From Coriobacteriales bacterium (lineage in GTDB: Bacteria > Actinomycetota > Coriobacteriia > Coriobacteriales > UBA8131): DNA of 46,630 nucleotides. How positions within the stretch are numbered: the stretch's first letter is position 1; every line of letters starts with the position of its first letter. Under the pieces are notes generated by a model. The model was not told the origin of the DNA. It worked only from the letters and a program-made list of their open reading frames with translations, and ran no database searches. This document shows positions 17,208 to 25,902 of the stretch, piece after piece. The stretch spans positions 1-46,630 of the forward strand of contig JAISLY010000049.1 of NCBI GenBank assembly GCA_031277035.1, given 5' to 3'. Made by a program: the position numbers and the translations under genes.

Positions 17208-19796
17208 GTGGCGAAAAAAGGCTTTGGCGCTGACAGGAGCTGCTACGACAATATCGACTGGAGTGGCTTTGGCGTTGGCAGCAATGTTGCGACGGTGGAT
17301 GTCCGCGACGGGAAGCTGCTGCGGATACGGCGCCTTGACTATGGCGCGGAATACTCGGAGGAGGAGTTGCGGCCCTGGACGATGCGTCGGGGCGAGAAGG
17401 TCTTCAAAGAGCCGCGGAAGTCCTGCATCCCACCCTTCTCGATAGCCTATCAGAAGCACGCCTTCTCACACAACCGCGTGCCCTATCCGCTCAAGCGCAT
17501 AGACTGGGATCCGCAGGGCGAGCGCAACCCTCAGACGCGCGGCATCTCTCGCTACGAGCGCATCAGCTGGGACGAGGCGACGGAGATGATTGCCGCCGAG
17601 CTCCGTCGCCAATATGAGCTTTATGGCCCCGGCTCAATCCTTTTGCAGCAGGACGGTCATGGGGAGACCAAGATCGTGCATCCCTGCCATGGTGCTATGG
17701 TTAAACTTTGCGAGCTGATGGGTGGCGCGACCATCCAGGCCCGCCAGCCCGACTCCTGGGAAGGTTGGTACTGGGGTGCCAAGCACGTCTGGGGCATGGA
17801 ACCGCTTGGCCAGGGCAGGACGGCAAATCTCGTGCATGACATCACGCAGAACTCAAAGATGCTCCTGTATTGGGGCTGCGACAACGAGACCACGACCTGG
17901 GGCTGGGGCGGGCAGCTCGCAAGCCTTATCTCCTTCTGGTGGACAGACTGCGGCATCACCTCGGTCTACATCTCGCCTGACCTCAACTATTCCGCTGCCG
18001 TGCATGCCGACAAATGGATTCCCGTCTATCCCAACACCGACCTTGCTCTTCAGCTGGCCATCGCCCACGTCTGGCTGACTGAGGATCTGTATGACAGGGA
18101 GTATGTTGAGACGCACACGGTGGGTTTTGACTGGCTTGTAAGCGAGGTCACCGGCGGCATCGACGGCATCGAGAAGACCCCGAAGTGGGCCGAGGAGCGC
18201 TGTGGTGTACCGGCGCGCATCATCAAGGCCCTGGCGCGCAAATGGCATCGCGACGCCACCTCGACCTGCCATTGTAACGGCGGCTCCTACATCCGTTCCT
18301 GCTATGCCCACGAGCCGGCCCGCATGGAAGTCGTGCTTCTTGCCATGCAGGGTCTCGGCAAGCCGGGGCGAAACGCCATGAAGTTCATCGAATGGAATAT
18401 CTACGAGTCTCCCGCCTTTAACCCAACGCCGCGAGACGAGGCCATTTTCACCGGCTTTGGCGGCTATAACGCCGCTTTGTTGGAGGCCTCCGAGCGCTTT
18501 ATCCCCAAGACCCTCATCCCGCAGGCCATCATGTGCACAGAGCCTGTCGACTGGCACGGCCATGTTATCTGCATGATGCCACGCGAGGATCAGTTTGAGC
18601 ATTTCCAGTTTCCCCGTCCGGGCGATCCGCATATCCACATGATCTGGTCTGACGCCCCCTGCTGGACGACCTGCTGGAACGGCGGTAACGAACATATCCG
18701 CGCCCTGCGCCACCCCAATCTCGAGTTTGTGCTGTATCAGCACCCCTGGTTTGAAAACGACATGCTCTTTGGCGACATCATCCTGCCCGTCGCCTCGCGC
18801 TTTGAGGTCGAGGATTGCGGCATCGACAACCAGAGCGGCTGCTTTAACACCATCCTGCATTCCCCACAATGCGTTCAGCCCCTGGGCGAGGCGCGAAGCG
18901 ACTGGGAGGCGGTCCAGGCCGTTGCCGAGAAGCTCGGGCTGCTTGAGGAATATACGGGTGGTCGCGATGTGGAGGAAAGCATCCGTCTGACCTTTGAGCA
19001 CTCCGGCGCCGCCGCGTATCTGAGCTATGAGGAGTTTAAGGAGAAAGGCTACTTCTCAGCGCCTCATGTCGAGGACTGGGAGGAGGACCATGCGGGCTTT
19101 TACGACTTCTATGTCGATCCAGAGCGCTTCCCGTTAGAGACGCCGACCGGTAAGATAGAGATCTATTCCGTGGCCCTTGCCCAGGCGTTTCCCGATGACG
19201 AGGAACGCAGGCCCTATCCACATTACATCAGTTGTACGGAGCGCTTCCATGAGTATCGCGAGGACCCCCGGCGTGAGAAATACCCCTTCCTGCTCGAATC
19301 CAATCATCCGCGATGGCGCGTGCACGCAAACTTTGACGACAACGCCTGGCTGCGCGAGATAGAGACCTGCAAGGTCAAAGGACCAGATGGCTATAACTAC
19401 GAGCCGGTATGGATACATCCTCTCGACGCGGCCAGGCTCGATGTGAAAAACGGCGATGTCGTGCGGCTTGTCAACGACCGCGGTTGGACGCTGGGCGGTG
19501 TCTATGTGACCGAGCGCATCATGCCCGAGGTCGTCTATCAGGACCACGGCGCGCGCCTGGACCCCATCGAGCCCGGCGTCTCAGACCGCGGCGGAGCGAA
19601 CAACCTCATCGCTCCGAGTGAGACGACTTCGAAAAACGCCGCGGGCGAAGTGACTTCTGGCTATCTGGTCAATGTTGAGAAGGTCGATGTCTTTGAGTTG
19701 GCGCGTCAGTACCCCGAGGCCTTTGCGCGGAGCTTTCATGCCGACGAGGGCGTGGATATCGACAACTGGATCATCGGGCGCAGGGAGGGTGTGTGA
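17208..19796 (+). CDS. athL: Pyrogallol-phloroglucinol transhydroxylase-like molybdoenzyme, large subunit
   Basis: The 862-residue protein is close in length to AthL of Pelobacter acidigallici (875). Like AthL it lacks an N-terminal Fe-S cluster motif. The active-site block matches: His151 in DGHGETK and Asp182-Ser183-Trp184 in RQPDSWEGW correspond, as I recall the structure, to His144 and Asp174-Ser175-Trp176, where Ser175 binds molybdenum. AthL moves a hydroxyl between 1,2,3,5-tetrahydroxybenzene and pyrogallol to give phloroglucinol, without net redox change. The start GTG 17208 follows GGGAGGAG; an open frame of 53 more codons through the repeats lacks such a site. There is no Tat signal, so the enzyme is cytoplasmic. 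The stop overlaps the small-subunit ATG by one base. The family is secure; the exact substrate in this organism is inferred. Confidence 0.88.
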   Translation: MAKKGFGADRSCYDNIDWSGFGVGSNVATVDVRDGKLLRIRRLDYGAEYSEEELRPWTMRRGEKVFKEPRKSCIPPFSIAYQKHAFSHNRVPYPLKRIDWDPQGERNPQTRGISRYERISWDEATEMIAAELRRQYELYGPGSILLQQDGHGETKIVHPCHGAMVKLCELMGGATIQARQPDSWEGWYWGAKHVWGMEPLGQGRTANLVHDITQNSKMLLYWGCDNETTTWGWGGQLASLISFWWTDCGITSVYISPDLNYSAAVHADKWIPVYPNTDLALQLAIAHVWLTEDLYDREYVETHTVGFDWLVSEVTGGIDGIEKTPKWAEERCGVPARIIKALARKWHRDATSTCHCNGGSYIRSCYAHEPARMEVVLLAMQGLGKPGRNAMKFIEWNIYESPAFNPTPRDEAIFTGFGGYNAALLEASERFIPKTLIPQAIMCTEPVDWHGHVICMMPREDQFEHFQFPRPGDPHIHMIWSDAPCWTTCWNGGNEHIRALRHPNLEFVLYQHPWFENDMLFGDIILPVASRFEVEDCGIDNQSGCFNTILHSPQCVQPLGEARSDWEAVQAVAEKLGLLEEYTGGRDVEESIRLTFEHSGAAAYLSYEEFKEKGYFSAPHVEDWEEDHAGFYDFYVDPERFPLETPTGKIEIYSVALAQAFPDDEERRPYPHYISCTERFHEYREDPRREKYPFLLESNHPRWRVHANFDDNAWLREIETCKVKGPDGYNYEPVWIHPLDAARLDVKNGDVVRLVNDRGWTLGGVYVTERIMPEVVYQDHGARLDPIEPGVSDRGGANNLIAPSETTSKNAAGEVTSGYLVNVEKVDVFELARQYPEAFARSFHADEGVDIDNWIIGRREGV

Positions 19797-20605
19797 TGAA
19801 GGTATTCGTCATCGACCAGGCGCGGTGTAACGGCTGCTTCGCCTGTCAGATCGCCTGCAAGGACGAGCATTGTGGCAATGACTGGCCCGGCTATCAGAGG
19901 CCACAGCCCGAAACAGGGCATTTCTGGTGCCGGGTTGCCCAGACGACACATGGCCAGATTCCAAAGGTCACGCTTGAGTATCAGCCGCTGCTCTGCAATC
20001 ACTGCGACGATCCAGCCTGCGCAGCCGCGGCGCCCGATGTGGTGAACAAACGCCCTGACGGCCTGGTGAGCATCGATTTAAAGGCGGCCCGTGGCTGTCG
20101 TGAGCTCGTGGATGCCTGTCCCTACGGCGCCATCTACTACAACGAGGAACTTGAGCTTCCGCAGAAGTGTGACGGCTGTGCGCATCTTGTGGACGCGGGC
20201 GAGATTCCACATTGTGTTGATATGTGTGTGCCCGAGGCCCTGCGGTTCGGCGAGGAGGAGGACTTTGCCGCCGAGCTTGCCCATGCAAAGACCCTGCCTT
20301 CGAAGGGCGGCGCAAAGCCACGCGTCTACTACCTGAACGCCCCCGGACTCTTTATTGCCGGCGACGTGTATGACGCGGTCAGAGACGAGGTGCTTGTCGG
20401 CGCCACCGTAAGCCTGACCTGCCCCGATGGAAGGATTCTGAGCACGGTAACCGACGACTTTGGTGATTTTTGGTTCAGACGGCTTGAAGCGGGAGCGTAC
20501 CGGCTTGCCATCGAAGCGGCGGGCTATCAGATTCTTACGGACGTGGATGTCTTGCTTGAGCGGAGTTTAAACGTCGGCAGCTTTGCCCTCGCGGCCCTTT
20601 CCTGA
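19796..20605 (+). CDS. athS: Transhydroxylase-like small subunit with three 4Fe-4S clusters and a C-terminal beta-barrel domain
   Basis: The 269-residue subunit matches AthS (about 274 residues) in both parts. Residues 1-170 carry the Cys sets for three 4Fe-4S clusters: CNGCFACQIAC, CNHCDDPAC with CRELVDACP, and CDGCAHLVDAGEIPHCVDMC. From about 185 to the end there is a carboxypeptidase-regulatory/Cna-B-like domain (GDVYDAV, GATVSLT, TDDFGDFWFRRLEAGAYRL). That domain is known from the AthLS structure and is unusual in other Fe-S subunits, so it supports the assignment strongly. ATG 19796 overlaps the large-subunit stop (TGATG) and has AGGGAGGG upstream. A 15-bp hairpin follows. Confidence 0.9.
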   Translation: MKVFVIDQARCNGCFACQIACKDEHCGNDWPGYQRPQPETGHFWCRVAQTTHGQIPKVTLEYQPLLCNHCDDPACAAAAPDVVNKRPDGLVSIDLKAARGCRELVDACPYGAIYYNEELELPQKCDGCAHLVDAGEIPHCVDMCVPEALRFGEEEDFAAELAHAKTLPSKGGAKPRVYYLNAPGLFIAGDVYDAVRDEVLVGATVSLTCPDGRILSTVTDDFGDFWFRRLEAGAYRLAIEAAGYQILTDVDVLLERSLNVGSFALAALS

Positions 20606-20622
20606 GACGTGTCTGAGACGTG

Positions 20623-20655
20623 ATACGAGCCCTGGCCGGTGGCCAGGGCTCGTAT
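20623..20655. terminator. Bidirectional terminator hairpin
   Basis: A perfect 15-bp inverted repeat (20623-20637 with 20641-20655) has a 3-base GGT loop and lies between the convergent athS-like stop (20605) and the zinc-ribbon gene stop (20677). This is the strongest hairpin in the window. It is symmetric, so it can serve both transcripts. Confidence 0.8.
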
Positions 20656-20676
20656 TCGGTGCGGAGATGCTGCCTT

Positions 20677-20952
20677 CTACTGACCGGGAGGTTTCGGAGG
20701 AGCCGGAGGCGCCTTGGGAACACCGGGTGCACCGGGTGCGCCGGGGGGTCTTGGCACACCGGGGGCCCCTGGAGGGGCGGGCATGCCGGGAGCTCCTGGA
20801 GGGGCTGGCATGCCGGGGGCGCTGCCCATGGATGCCATGATCTCCTCGGCGGTCGCGCCGCAGTTCTCACAGACAGTCGCCGTCGGCGGATTTTTGTGGC
20901 CGCACTTGGGGCAGGTAATCTCGGTCGTTATCGCTGCTGGCCTGAAACACAT
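20677..20952 (-). CDS. Small zinc-ribbon protein with collagen-like Pro/Gly/Ala tail
   Basis: The 91-residue protein starts with a zinc ribbon: CPKCGHKN and CENCGA at about residues 14-34, two CxxC knuckles 15 residues apart. The rest is a Pro/Gly/Ala-rich tail with two copies of GMPAPPGAP followed by related PPGAPG units. The function is unknown. Such ribbons occur in small nucleic-acid- or protein-binding proteins and at the start of membrane proteins, but no membrane segment is present. The ATG at 20952 begins directly before the ribbon. The gene is a single unit, convergent with athS and divergent from efp. Confidence 0.75.
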   Translation of the reverse strand: MCFRPAAITTEITCPKCGHKNPPTATVCENCGATAEEIMASMGSAPGMPAPPGAPGMPAPPGAPGVPRPPGAPGAPGVPKAPPAPPKPPGQ

Positions 20953-21190
20953 ACGGTTTTCTCCTCTCCGTCATATCGGATGGAGTCGGTCGCCGCCCAC
21001 TGAAGCTCAGCCTGCAAACAGGGCCGGTTACCGCTCATCGCCTCTCACGATACCATATTCGGCGCAAGGAGAGGTATAAGGCAAGGCTTATTCAGCCCGG
21101 ATGCCTCATCCCCAGAGGATGAAAAGCGACGTATAAGCGCACTTTGAGGCGCCGTGGAAGGCAAAGAGGCGCCTCTGGCGCAAAGTGGGG

Positions 21191-21225
21191 CGGCTGGCGG
21201 CGTTGTGCGCGTTTGCCGCCAGCCG
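21191..21225. repeat. 11-bp inverted repeat upstream of efp
   Basis: The arms CGGCTGGCGGC (21191-21201) and GCCGCCAGCCG (21215-21225) are perfect complements around a 13-base loop. They lie about 40 bases upstream of the efp -10 element, so this could be an operator or the terminator of an unseen upstream transcript. Confidence 0.6.
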
Positions 21226-21259
21226 AGAGGCGAATACATGCGGAGGCCTGAATGGATAC

Positions 21260-21268
21260 TGCTATACT
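21260..21268 (+). promoter_or_regulatory. Extended -10 promoter of efp
   Basis: TGCTATACT has the TGn extension plus a TATACT hexamer, which can function without a good -35 box. It lies 32 bases upstream of the GTG start of efp, leaving a short leader with GAGAAGGGA as ribosome binding site. Confidence 0.55.
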
Positions 21269-21300
21269 GAGAGGCATCCATACGAGAGAAGGGACTGCCC

Positions 21301-21861
21301 GTGGCGATTTCCACAGCGGATTTTAAGAACGGCAAGGCCATCCTGATAGACGGCAAGCCCTATGTGATCATCGAGTTTCAACATGTCAAACCTGGCAAGG
21401 GTGGCGCCTTCGTGCGTACCAAGGTACGCGACATTCGTACCGGTCGAGTCAATGACCAGACCTTCCGTTCGGGGGAGAAGTTTGAGGAGATACGCATGGA
21501 GACCAAAGAGATGCAGTATCTCTACTCCGATGGCGGCGCATATCACTTCATGGACACCGCGAGCTACGAGCAGATTGCCCTGGATGCTGAGGTGGTCGCC
21601 GACGCGGCCAGATGGCTCAAGGAAAACGACACGGCGAGCCTTCAGTATGCCGGCGAAGAGCTCATTGGTATCGAGCCCCCCATGTTTGTCGAGCTTGAGG
21701 TGATTGAGACCGAGCCGGGCTTTAAGGGCGATACAGTTCAGGGCGGCAACAAGGCGGCGACCCTGGAGACCGGCGCGGTGGTGCAGGTACCCATGTTTAT
21801 CAACAACGGCGACGTGCTCAAGATAGACACCCGGGACGGTCGTTACATCACACGCGTCTGA
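21301..21861 (+). CDS. efp: Translation elongation factor P
   Basis: The 186-residue protein has the standard length and three-domain layout of EF-P, which relieves ribosome stalling at polyproline stretches. The N-terminal domain reads KNGKAILIDGKPYVIIEFQH, followed by PGKGGAF with the Lys near residue 34 at the tip loop, the site that is modified in many bacteria. The end DTRDGRYITRV is typical. The start is GTG 21301. Many proteins in this window carry Ala/Pro-rich inserts, so EF-P may be relevant to their translation, which is inference. In Firmicutes efp also precedes accB-accC, as it does here. Confidence 0.96.
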   Translation: MAISTADFKNGKAILIDGKPYVIIEFQHVKPGKGGAFVRTKVRDIRTGRVNDQTFRSGEKFEEIRMETKEMQYLYSDGGAYHFMDTASYEQIALDAEVVADAARWLKENDTASLQYAGEELIGIEPPMFVELEVIETEPGFKGDTVQGGNKAATLETGAVVQVPMFINNGDVLKIDTRDGRYITRV

Positions 21862-22032
21862 GCCCTGCGCTGGGGGGGAGCGGCATGCTGCCGCCGCTGA
21901 GATGGTGCCGAGATGCGCGTTGGGATTTGGTGGCTGGGATGTCGGGATACTGTCGAGATGCGCGTTGGGGTTTGGTGGCCGTGGTGCCCGACACCTCTAC
22001 CTGGCGGCCTGATGCCGTCGGAACAGCGAACC

Positions 22033-22072
22033 GCAATCTGCCGCAATCCGTCGCAATCCGTCGCAATCCGCC
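22033..22072. repeat. 10-bp tandem repeat, four copies
   Basis: Four units of gcaatccgtc (first and last with one or two changes) run head to tail in the intergenic region. The 10-base period is close to one helical turn. No coding role is seen. Confidence 0.85.
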
Positions 22073-22116
22073 GGGGTAACGTTTGCGGCACGCTTCTCTC
22101 CAGAGGCTCCGCAAGC

Positions 22117-22125
22117 TGATATACT
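22117..22125 (+). promoter_or_regulatory. Extended -10 promoter
   Basis: TGATATACT repeats the TGnTATACT form seen upstream of efp. It lies about 140 bases before the GTG at 22264 and just after the 10-bp tandem array, so it probably drives the carboxyltransferase-accB-accC operon. Confidence 0.5.
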
Positions 22126-22263
22126 GGACGTTTCCGATGCTTTTTGCAGGTGGAGAAGATGGCTTTTGCGCGGTCTTCGTGCTCTCTTTGCAGATGCCGC
22201 GCACGCCCTGAGTTGGCGAGACCAGCTAATCCGCCTCTTGATAACTGAACGAAGGAGGTGCTT

Positions 22264-24138
22264 GTGAGGACCCTGCATATCATGGACACGACAATCCGTG
22301 ATGCCCATCAGAGCCTCTGGGCGACTCGGATGCAAATTGGCGACATGCTGCCCATCTTGCCGAAGATGGATCGAGTCGGCTACTGGGCCATTGAGGCTTG
22401 GGGCGGCGCGACCTTTGACACCTGCCTGCGCTTTTTGGACGAGAATCCCTGGGAGCGCCTGCGTGCCATCAAGAAGCACTGCCCGAATACCCCGCTTGCG
22501 ATGCTGGTGCGCGGGCAGAACCTCGTCGGCTACCATCATTACTCAAAGGAGATCGTCTCGCGTTTTATCTCGGCGTCCCATCGCAACGGCATCGACGTCT
22601 TTCGCGTCTTTGACGCCCTGAACGACATACGCAACGTCATCGACTGCGCCGAGGCCATCAAGGCCGCCGACGCGCATTTTGAGGGGGCCATCTCCTATAC
22701 GATGAGCCCCGTGCACACGCTTGACAGTTTTATTGAGTATGGGCAGAAGCTCAAGGACCTCGGAGCGGATTCCATCTGCGTCAAGGACATGGCCGGCATG
22801 CTCACCCCCTACCGCACCGAACGGCTCGTGAAGGCCTTCAAGGATCAGATTGGCCTGCCGGTCCATGTGCATTGTCACTACGTGGGCGGCATGGCTCCCG
22901 CCAACTACCTCAAGGCCGCCGAGGCCGGCGCGGCCATCGTCGACACCGCAAGCGCCCCTCTGGCCTTTGGCAACTCACAGCCAGCGGTTGAGATGATTGT
23001 TGCGGCGCTCAAGGAGAGCGGCTATGACACCGGGCTTGATCTCGACCTGCTCTTTGAGATTGCCCAGTACTGGGAGGGCGTGCGTGAGCGCGGGCACTTC
23101 AAGCGCGGCGTGAGCTCGCTGATTCACATGCAGGTCTACAGCCATCAGGTTCCCGGCGGCATGATGAGCAATCTGGTCAGTCAGCTGGAGATACAGAAGG
23201 CCTCCGACCGTCTGCCCGATGTGATGGACGAAATTCCGCGGGTGCGCGCCGAGGTCGGCTACCCCCCGCTCGTCACGCCGCTTTCGCAGATTGTCGGCAC
23301 GCAGGCCGTCTTTAACGTGCTCACCGGCAAGCGTTGGAGCGTCATCTCGACTGAGATGAAGGACTATATCGCCGGCTACTATGGCAAGGCGCCCGGGCCG
23401 CTTGACCCAGACATTGCGAAGCGGGTTCTTGGCAGCATGGCGCCACTGGATGCTGACACGCCTCCGAGTTCGCTCGTTACGACGAGCTATGAGGAGGTTT
23501 CCCTTGAGGCGGGGGAGTTGGCAAAAAGCGAGGAGGACGTGCTGATGTGGGCGCTGTTTCCGGCCGAAGCGCGAACCTATCTCTCAAAGCATCGCACCTC
23601 CGAGCGAACCGAGTTCCTTCTGGAGGGAGAATCGTCAGGCACGAAGGAGGAGCAGAACGTGGACATCGGACAGATCAAGGAGCTGATCAAGGCCGTTCAG
23701 GAATCCGGCATCGGCGAGGTCACGGTTGAGGAGGCCGGCACCAAGATTGTGGTGCGTGCGCCCGGCCAGGGCACCGACGGCGAGAGGCCCGCAGTGGGCC
23801 CGGGTGGCGGGCCGATCGCGACGACCGAGGCCGTGCCCGATCCCCGCAAAGCCCCCCTGCCGCCCACCGACGGCAGAGAGCGGCCCGCCACCTGGCTTGC
23901 GGTCCTCTCGCCGATGGTCGGCACCTTTTACGCGGCCCCCTCACCCGAGGCGTCCGCCTTCGTACAGGTGGGCGATGAGGTGGTCGCAGGGCAGGCTCTG
24001 TGCATCGTCGAGGCGATGAAGCTGATGAACGAGATTACAGCCGAGCAGATGGGAACCATCCGCGAGGTCTGTGTAGAAAACGCCATGCCTGTCGAGTACG
24101 GTACGGTGTTGTTCTACCTCGAGCCGGTCGTGGATTGA
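22264..24138 (+). CDS. Carboxyltransferase (OadA/PycB type) fused to a complete AccB biotin carrier
   Basis: The 624-residue protein joins two units. Residues 1-460 are an OadA/PycB/5S carboxyltransferase barrel: [11 protein letters not shown] near the start and the metal-binding HVHCHYVGG. These use pyruvate, oxaloacetate or methylmalonyl-CoA. From residue 466 the sequence reads as a whole AccB protein: [21 protein letters not shown], a Pro-rich linker and [13 protein letters not shown], with biotinyl Lys586 in [11 protein letters not shown] 22264 follows GAAGGAGG by five bases. The next gene is accC. The gene occupies the place of accB in the efp-accB-accC-asp23-nusB order of Firmicutes, so I infer a fusion of an inserted carboxyltransferase with the resident accB. 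With AccC it probably acts as a two-subunit pyruvate carboxylase; oxaloacetate decarboxylase or transcarboxylase cannot be excluded. Confidence 0.93.
   Translation: MRTLHIMDTTIRDAHQSLWATRMQIGDMLPILPKMDRVGYWAIEAWGGATFDTCLRFLDENPWERLRAIKKHCPNTPLAMLVRGQNLVGYHHYSKEIVSRFISASHRNGIDVFRVFDALNDIRNVIDCAEAIKAADAHFEGAISYTMSPVHTLDSFIEYGQKLKDLGADSICVKDMAGMLTPYRTERLVKAFKDQIGLPVHVHCHYVGGMAPANYLKAAEAGAAIVDTASAPLAFGNSQPAVEMIVAALKESGYDTGLDLDLLFEIAQYWEGVRERGHFKRGVSSLIHMQVYSHQVPGGMMSNLVSQLEIQKASDRLPDVMDEIPRVRAEVGYPPLVTPLSQIVGTQAVFNVLTGKRWSVISTEMKDYIAGYYGKAPGPLDPDIAKRVLGSMAPLDADTPPSSLVTTSYEEVSLEAGELAKSEEDVLMWALFPAEARTYLSKHRTSERTEFLLEGESSGTKEEQNVDIGQIKELIKAVQESGIGEVTVEEAGTKIVVRAPGQGTDGERPAVGPGGGPIATTEAVPDPRKAPLPPTDGRERPATWLAVLSPMVGTFYAAPSPEASAFVQVGDEVVAGQALCIVEAMKLMNEITAEQMGTIREVCVENAMPVEYGTVLFYLEPVVD
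23643..24138 (+). other. accB: Possible internal translation start producing free AccB
   Basis: Within the fusion gene, AAGGAGG at 23643-23649 precedes an in-frame GTG at 23659 by nine bases. Translation from there would give a 159-residue protein starting [10 protein letters not shown], which matches the start and length of ordinary AccB. The ribosome binding site may be a relic of the unfused gene or may be active, giving both forms from one gene. The sequence shows the elements; their use is inferred. Confidence 0.5.
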
Positions 24139-24176
24139 CACCTTGAAACCTCCGTCTTTGACCCGTTGGGAGTTAC

Positions 24177-25523
24177 ATGTTCGGTAAGGTTCTGATAGCG
24201 AACCGGGGCGAAATTGCCGTGCGCATCGTGCGCGCGCTTCGTGAACTTGGCGTGGTGAGCATCGTTGTCTACTCGGATGCCGATCGCGACAGCCTTGCAG
24301 TCCAGCTCGCCGATGAGGCGGTCTGCATCGGCCCGGCGCCCTCGGCCCAGTCCTATCTCAACATACCCGCCCTCATCGGCGCCGCAAACTCCCGAGGTGC
24401 CCAGGCCATCCATCCGGGCTATGGCTTCCTGGCGGAAAATGCCGCCTTTGCCCAGGCGTGCGCGGATCACGATCTTGTGTTCATCGGGCCGACCCCCGAG
24501 GTCATCGCCATGATGGGGGATAAGAATATTGCGCGCACGACCATGATGCACATCGGTATCCCCACGATTCCCGGTTCGGATGGCCCGGTGACCAGCGTTG
24601 AGGATGCCGCTGCCTTTGCCGAGACGGTGGGCTACCCCGTGCTCATCAAGGCAAGCGCCGGGGGTGGGGGCAAGGGGATGCGGGTCGTCTCGGATATCGA
24701 CGTGCTCGCCTCCGCATTTGCCGCGGCAAAAAACGAGGCAGCCGCTGCATTTGGCAACGATGAGGTCTATCTCGAGAAGTATCTGACGCGCCCCCGCCAT
24801 GTGGAGGTGCAGGTGCTTGCCGATTCCTGCGGCAACGCCGTACACCTCTGCGAGCGCGACTGCTCCATTCAGCGTCGCCATCAAAAGCTCCTGGAGGAGG
24901 CTCCCTCACCGGCGCTGACGCCTGAGATGCGTGAGCAGATGGGCTCCGTGGCGCTCGAGGCGGTTCGTGCGGTCTCCTACACCGGCGCGGGTACCGTCGA
25001 GTTCCTTCTTGACACCGACGGGCGCTTCTATTTCATGGAGATGAACACCCGCGTACAGGTAGAACATCCGGTGACCGAGGCAATCAGCGCAACCGACCTC
25101 ATCAAGGAGCAGGTGCGCATCGCCGCCGGGGAGGCAATCAGCTTCCTTGAACGCCTGCCGCTCAGCCCGTCTGGGCATGCCATCGAGTTTCGTATCAATG
25201 CTGAGGACCCCGACCATCACTTCTGGCCGAGCCCCGGCACGATTACTGCCCTGAGACTTCCGGGTGGTCCGGGCGTGCGGGTTGATACGCATATCTACCA
25301 GGGATATACGGTGCCGGCGACCTACGATTCGCTTGTTGCCAAGCTCATCGTCTGGGGTACGGATCGCGCCGAGGCCCTGGCCCGCGGGCGGCGCGCCCTG
25401 CGCGAGTTTCACATCGAGGGCATCAAGACCACCATTCCCTTCCATCTCCGAGTTCTCAATGAGCCGGATTTCGCGGCCGGGGTGGTGTACACTGACTTTA
25501 TCGAGACGCATTTTGGGTCGTAG
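24177..25523 (+). CDS. accC: Biotin carboxylase subunit
   Basis: The 448-residue protein is full length for AccC, which carboxylates the biotin of the carrier using ATP and bicarbonate. The start MFGKVLIANRGEIAVRI is typical. The ATP-grasp Gly-rich loop reads KASAGGGGKGMR (about 158-169). The Glu/Asn metal site and the biotin-carboxylase end block EMNTRVQVEHPVTE are intact. ATG 24177 lies 39 bases after the fusion gene, so the two subunits are co-transcribed. It should serve the fused carrier and possibly also an acetyl-CoA carboxylase whose AccA/AccD subunits are not in this window. Confidence 0.96.
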   Translation: MFGKVLIANRGEIAVRIVRALRELGVVSIVVYSDADRDSLAVQLADEAVCIGPAPSAQSYLNIPALIGAANSRGAQAIHPGYGFLAENAAFAQACADHDLVFIGPTPEVIAMMGDKNIARTTMMHIGIPTIPGSDGPVTSVEDAAAFAETVGYPVLIKASAGGGGKGMRVVSDIDVLASAFAAAKNEAAAAFGNDEVYLEKYLTRPRHVEVQVLADSCGNAVHLCERDCSIQRRHQKLLEEAPSPALTPEMREQMGSVALEAVRAVSYTGAGTVEFLLDTDGRFYFMEMNTRVQVEHPVTEAISATDLIKEQVRIAAGEAISFLERLPLSPSGHAIEFRINAEDPDHHFWPSPGTITALRLPGGPGVRVDTHIYQGYTVPATYDSLVAKLIVWGTDRAEALARGRRALREFHIEGIKTTIPFHLRVLNEPDFAAGVVYTDFIETHFGS

Positions 25524-25534
25524 GAGGACATGAC

Positions 25535-25900
25535 ATGGGACAAAACACAGACGAACGCTTCTCCCTCAAGGGCCTGACCATCGCCCCGGGGGTTGTTGAG
25601 GCCATCGTATCTTCGGCGGTCGCTCAGGTCGAAGGAGTTGCCACCATTGGTGCTCAACGCCTGTCCGGCGGCATTCGCTCGGCTTTCAATCGCCGTCTTC
25701 CCACGCAGGGGGTTCTGATTACGGCCGACGAGGAGGGCGGTATCACCGTTGCCGTTCGCACGCACATCTTTTACGGCTATCGTATCCCCGAGGTCGCCGA
25801 GCAGATTCGCAAGGCGGTCGCAGAGACGCTCAAAGGACAGGTTGGCATCACCGTTGAGGCGGTCGACATCTTTGTTGATGGGATACAGTTTCCGGAGTAG
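25535..25900 (+). CDS. Asp23/Gls24 family protein (YqhY-like)
   Basis: This 121-residue single-domain Asp23/Gls24 protein contains SLKGLTIAPGVVEAIVSSAV at the start and a conserved VEGVATIG. The ATG at 25535 follows TAGGAGG. In Firmicutes the same place between accC and nusB is held by yqhY, which is genetically linked to control of acetyl-CoA carboxylase. Its place next to accC here fits a similar role, which is inferred. No membrane segment is seen. Confidence 0.9.
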   Translation: MGQNTDERFSLKGLTIAPGVVEAIVSSAVAQVEGVATIGAQRLSGGIRSAFNRRLPTQGVLITADEEGGITVAVRTHIFYGYRIPEVAEQIRKAVAETLKGQVGITVEAVDIFVDGIQFPE

Positions 25901-25902
25901 GT

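Larger units (their letters stand above)
20953..21300. other. Intergenic region between the zinc-ribbon gene and efp
   Basis: No convincing gene is seen in these 348 bases. The region holds a GC-rich inverted repeat at 21191-21225 and a promoter element at 21263, which belong to the efp leader. Short GGCGCC-containing sequences recur around 21150-21180. Confidence 0.6.
21862..22263. other. Repeat-bearing intergenic region upstream of the carboxyltransferase-accB gene
   Basis: No supported gene is seen in these 402 bases. The region contains two copies of gagatgcgcgttggg followed by tttggtggc (from about 21909 and 21956), a 10-base tandem array at 22033-22072 and an extended -10 element at 22117. 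It acts as leader and promoter for the next gene. Confidence 0.65.
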
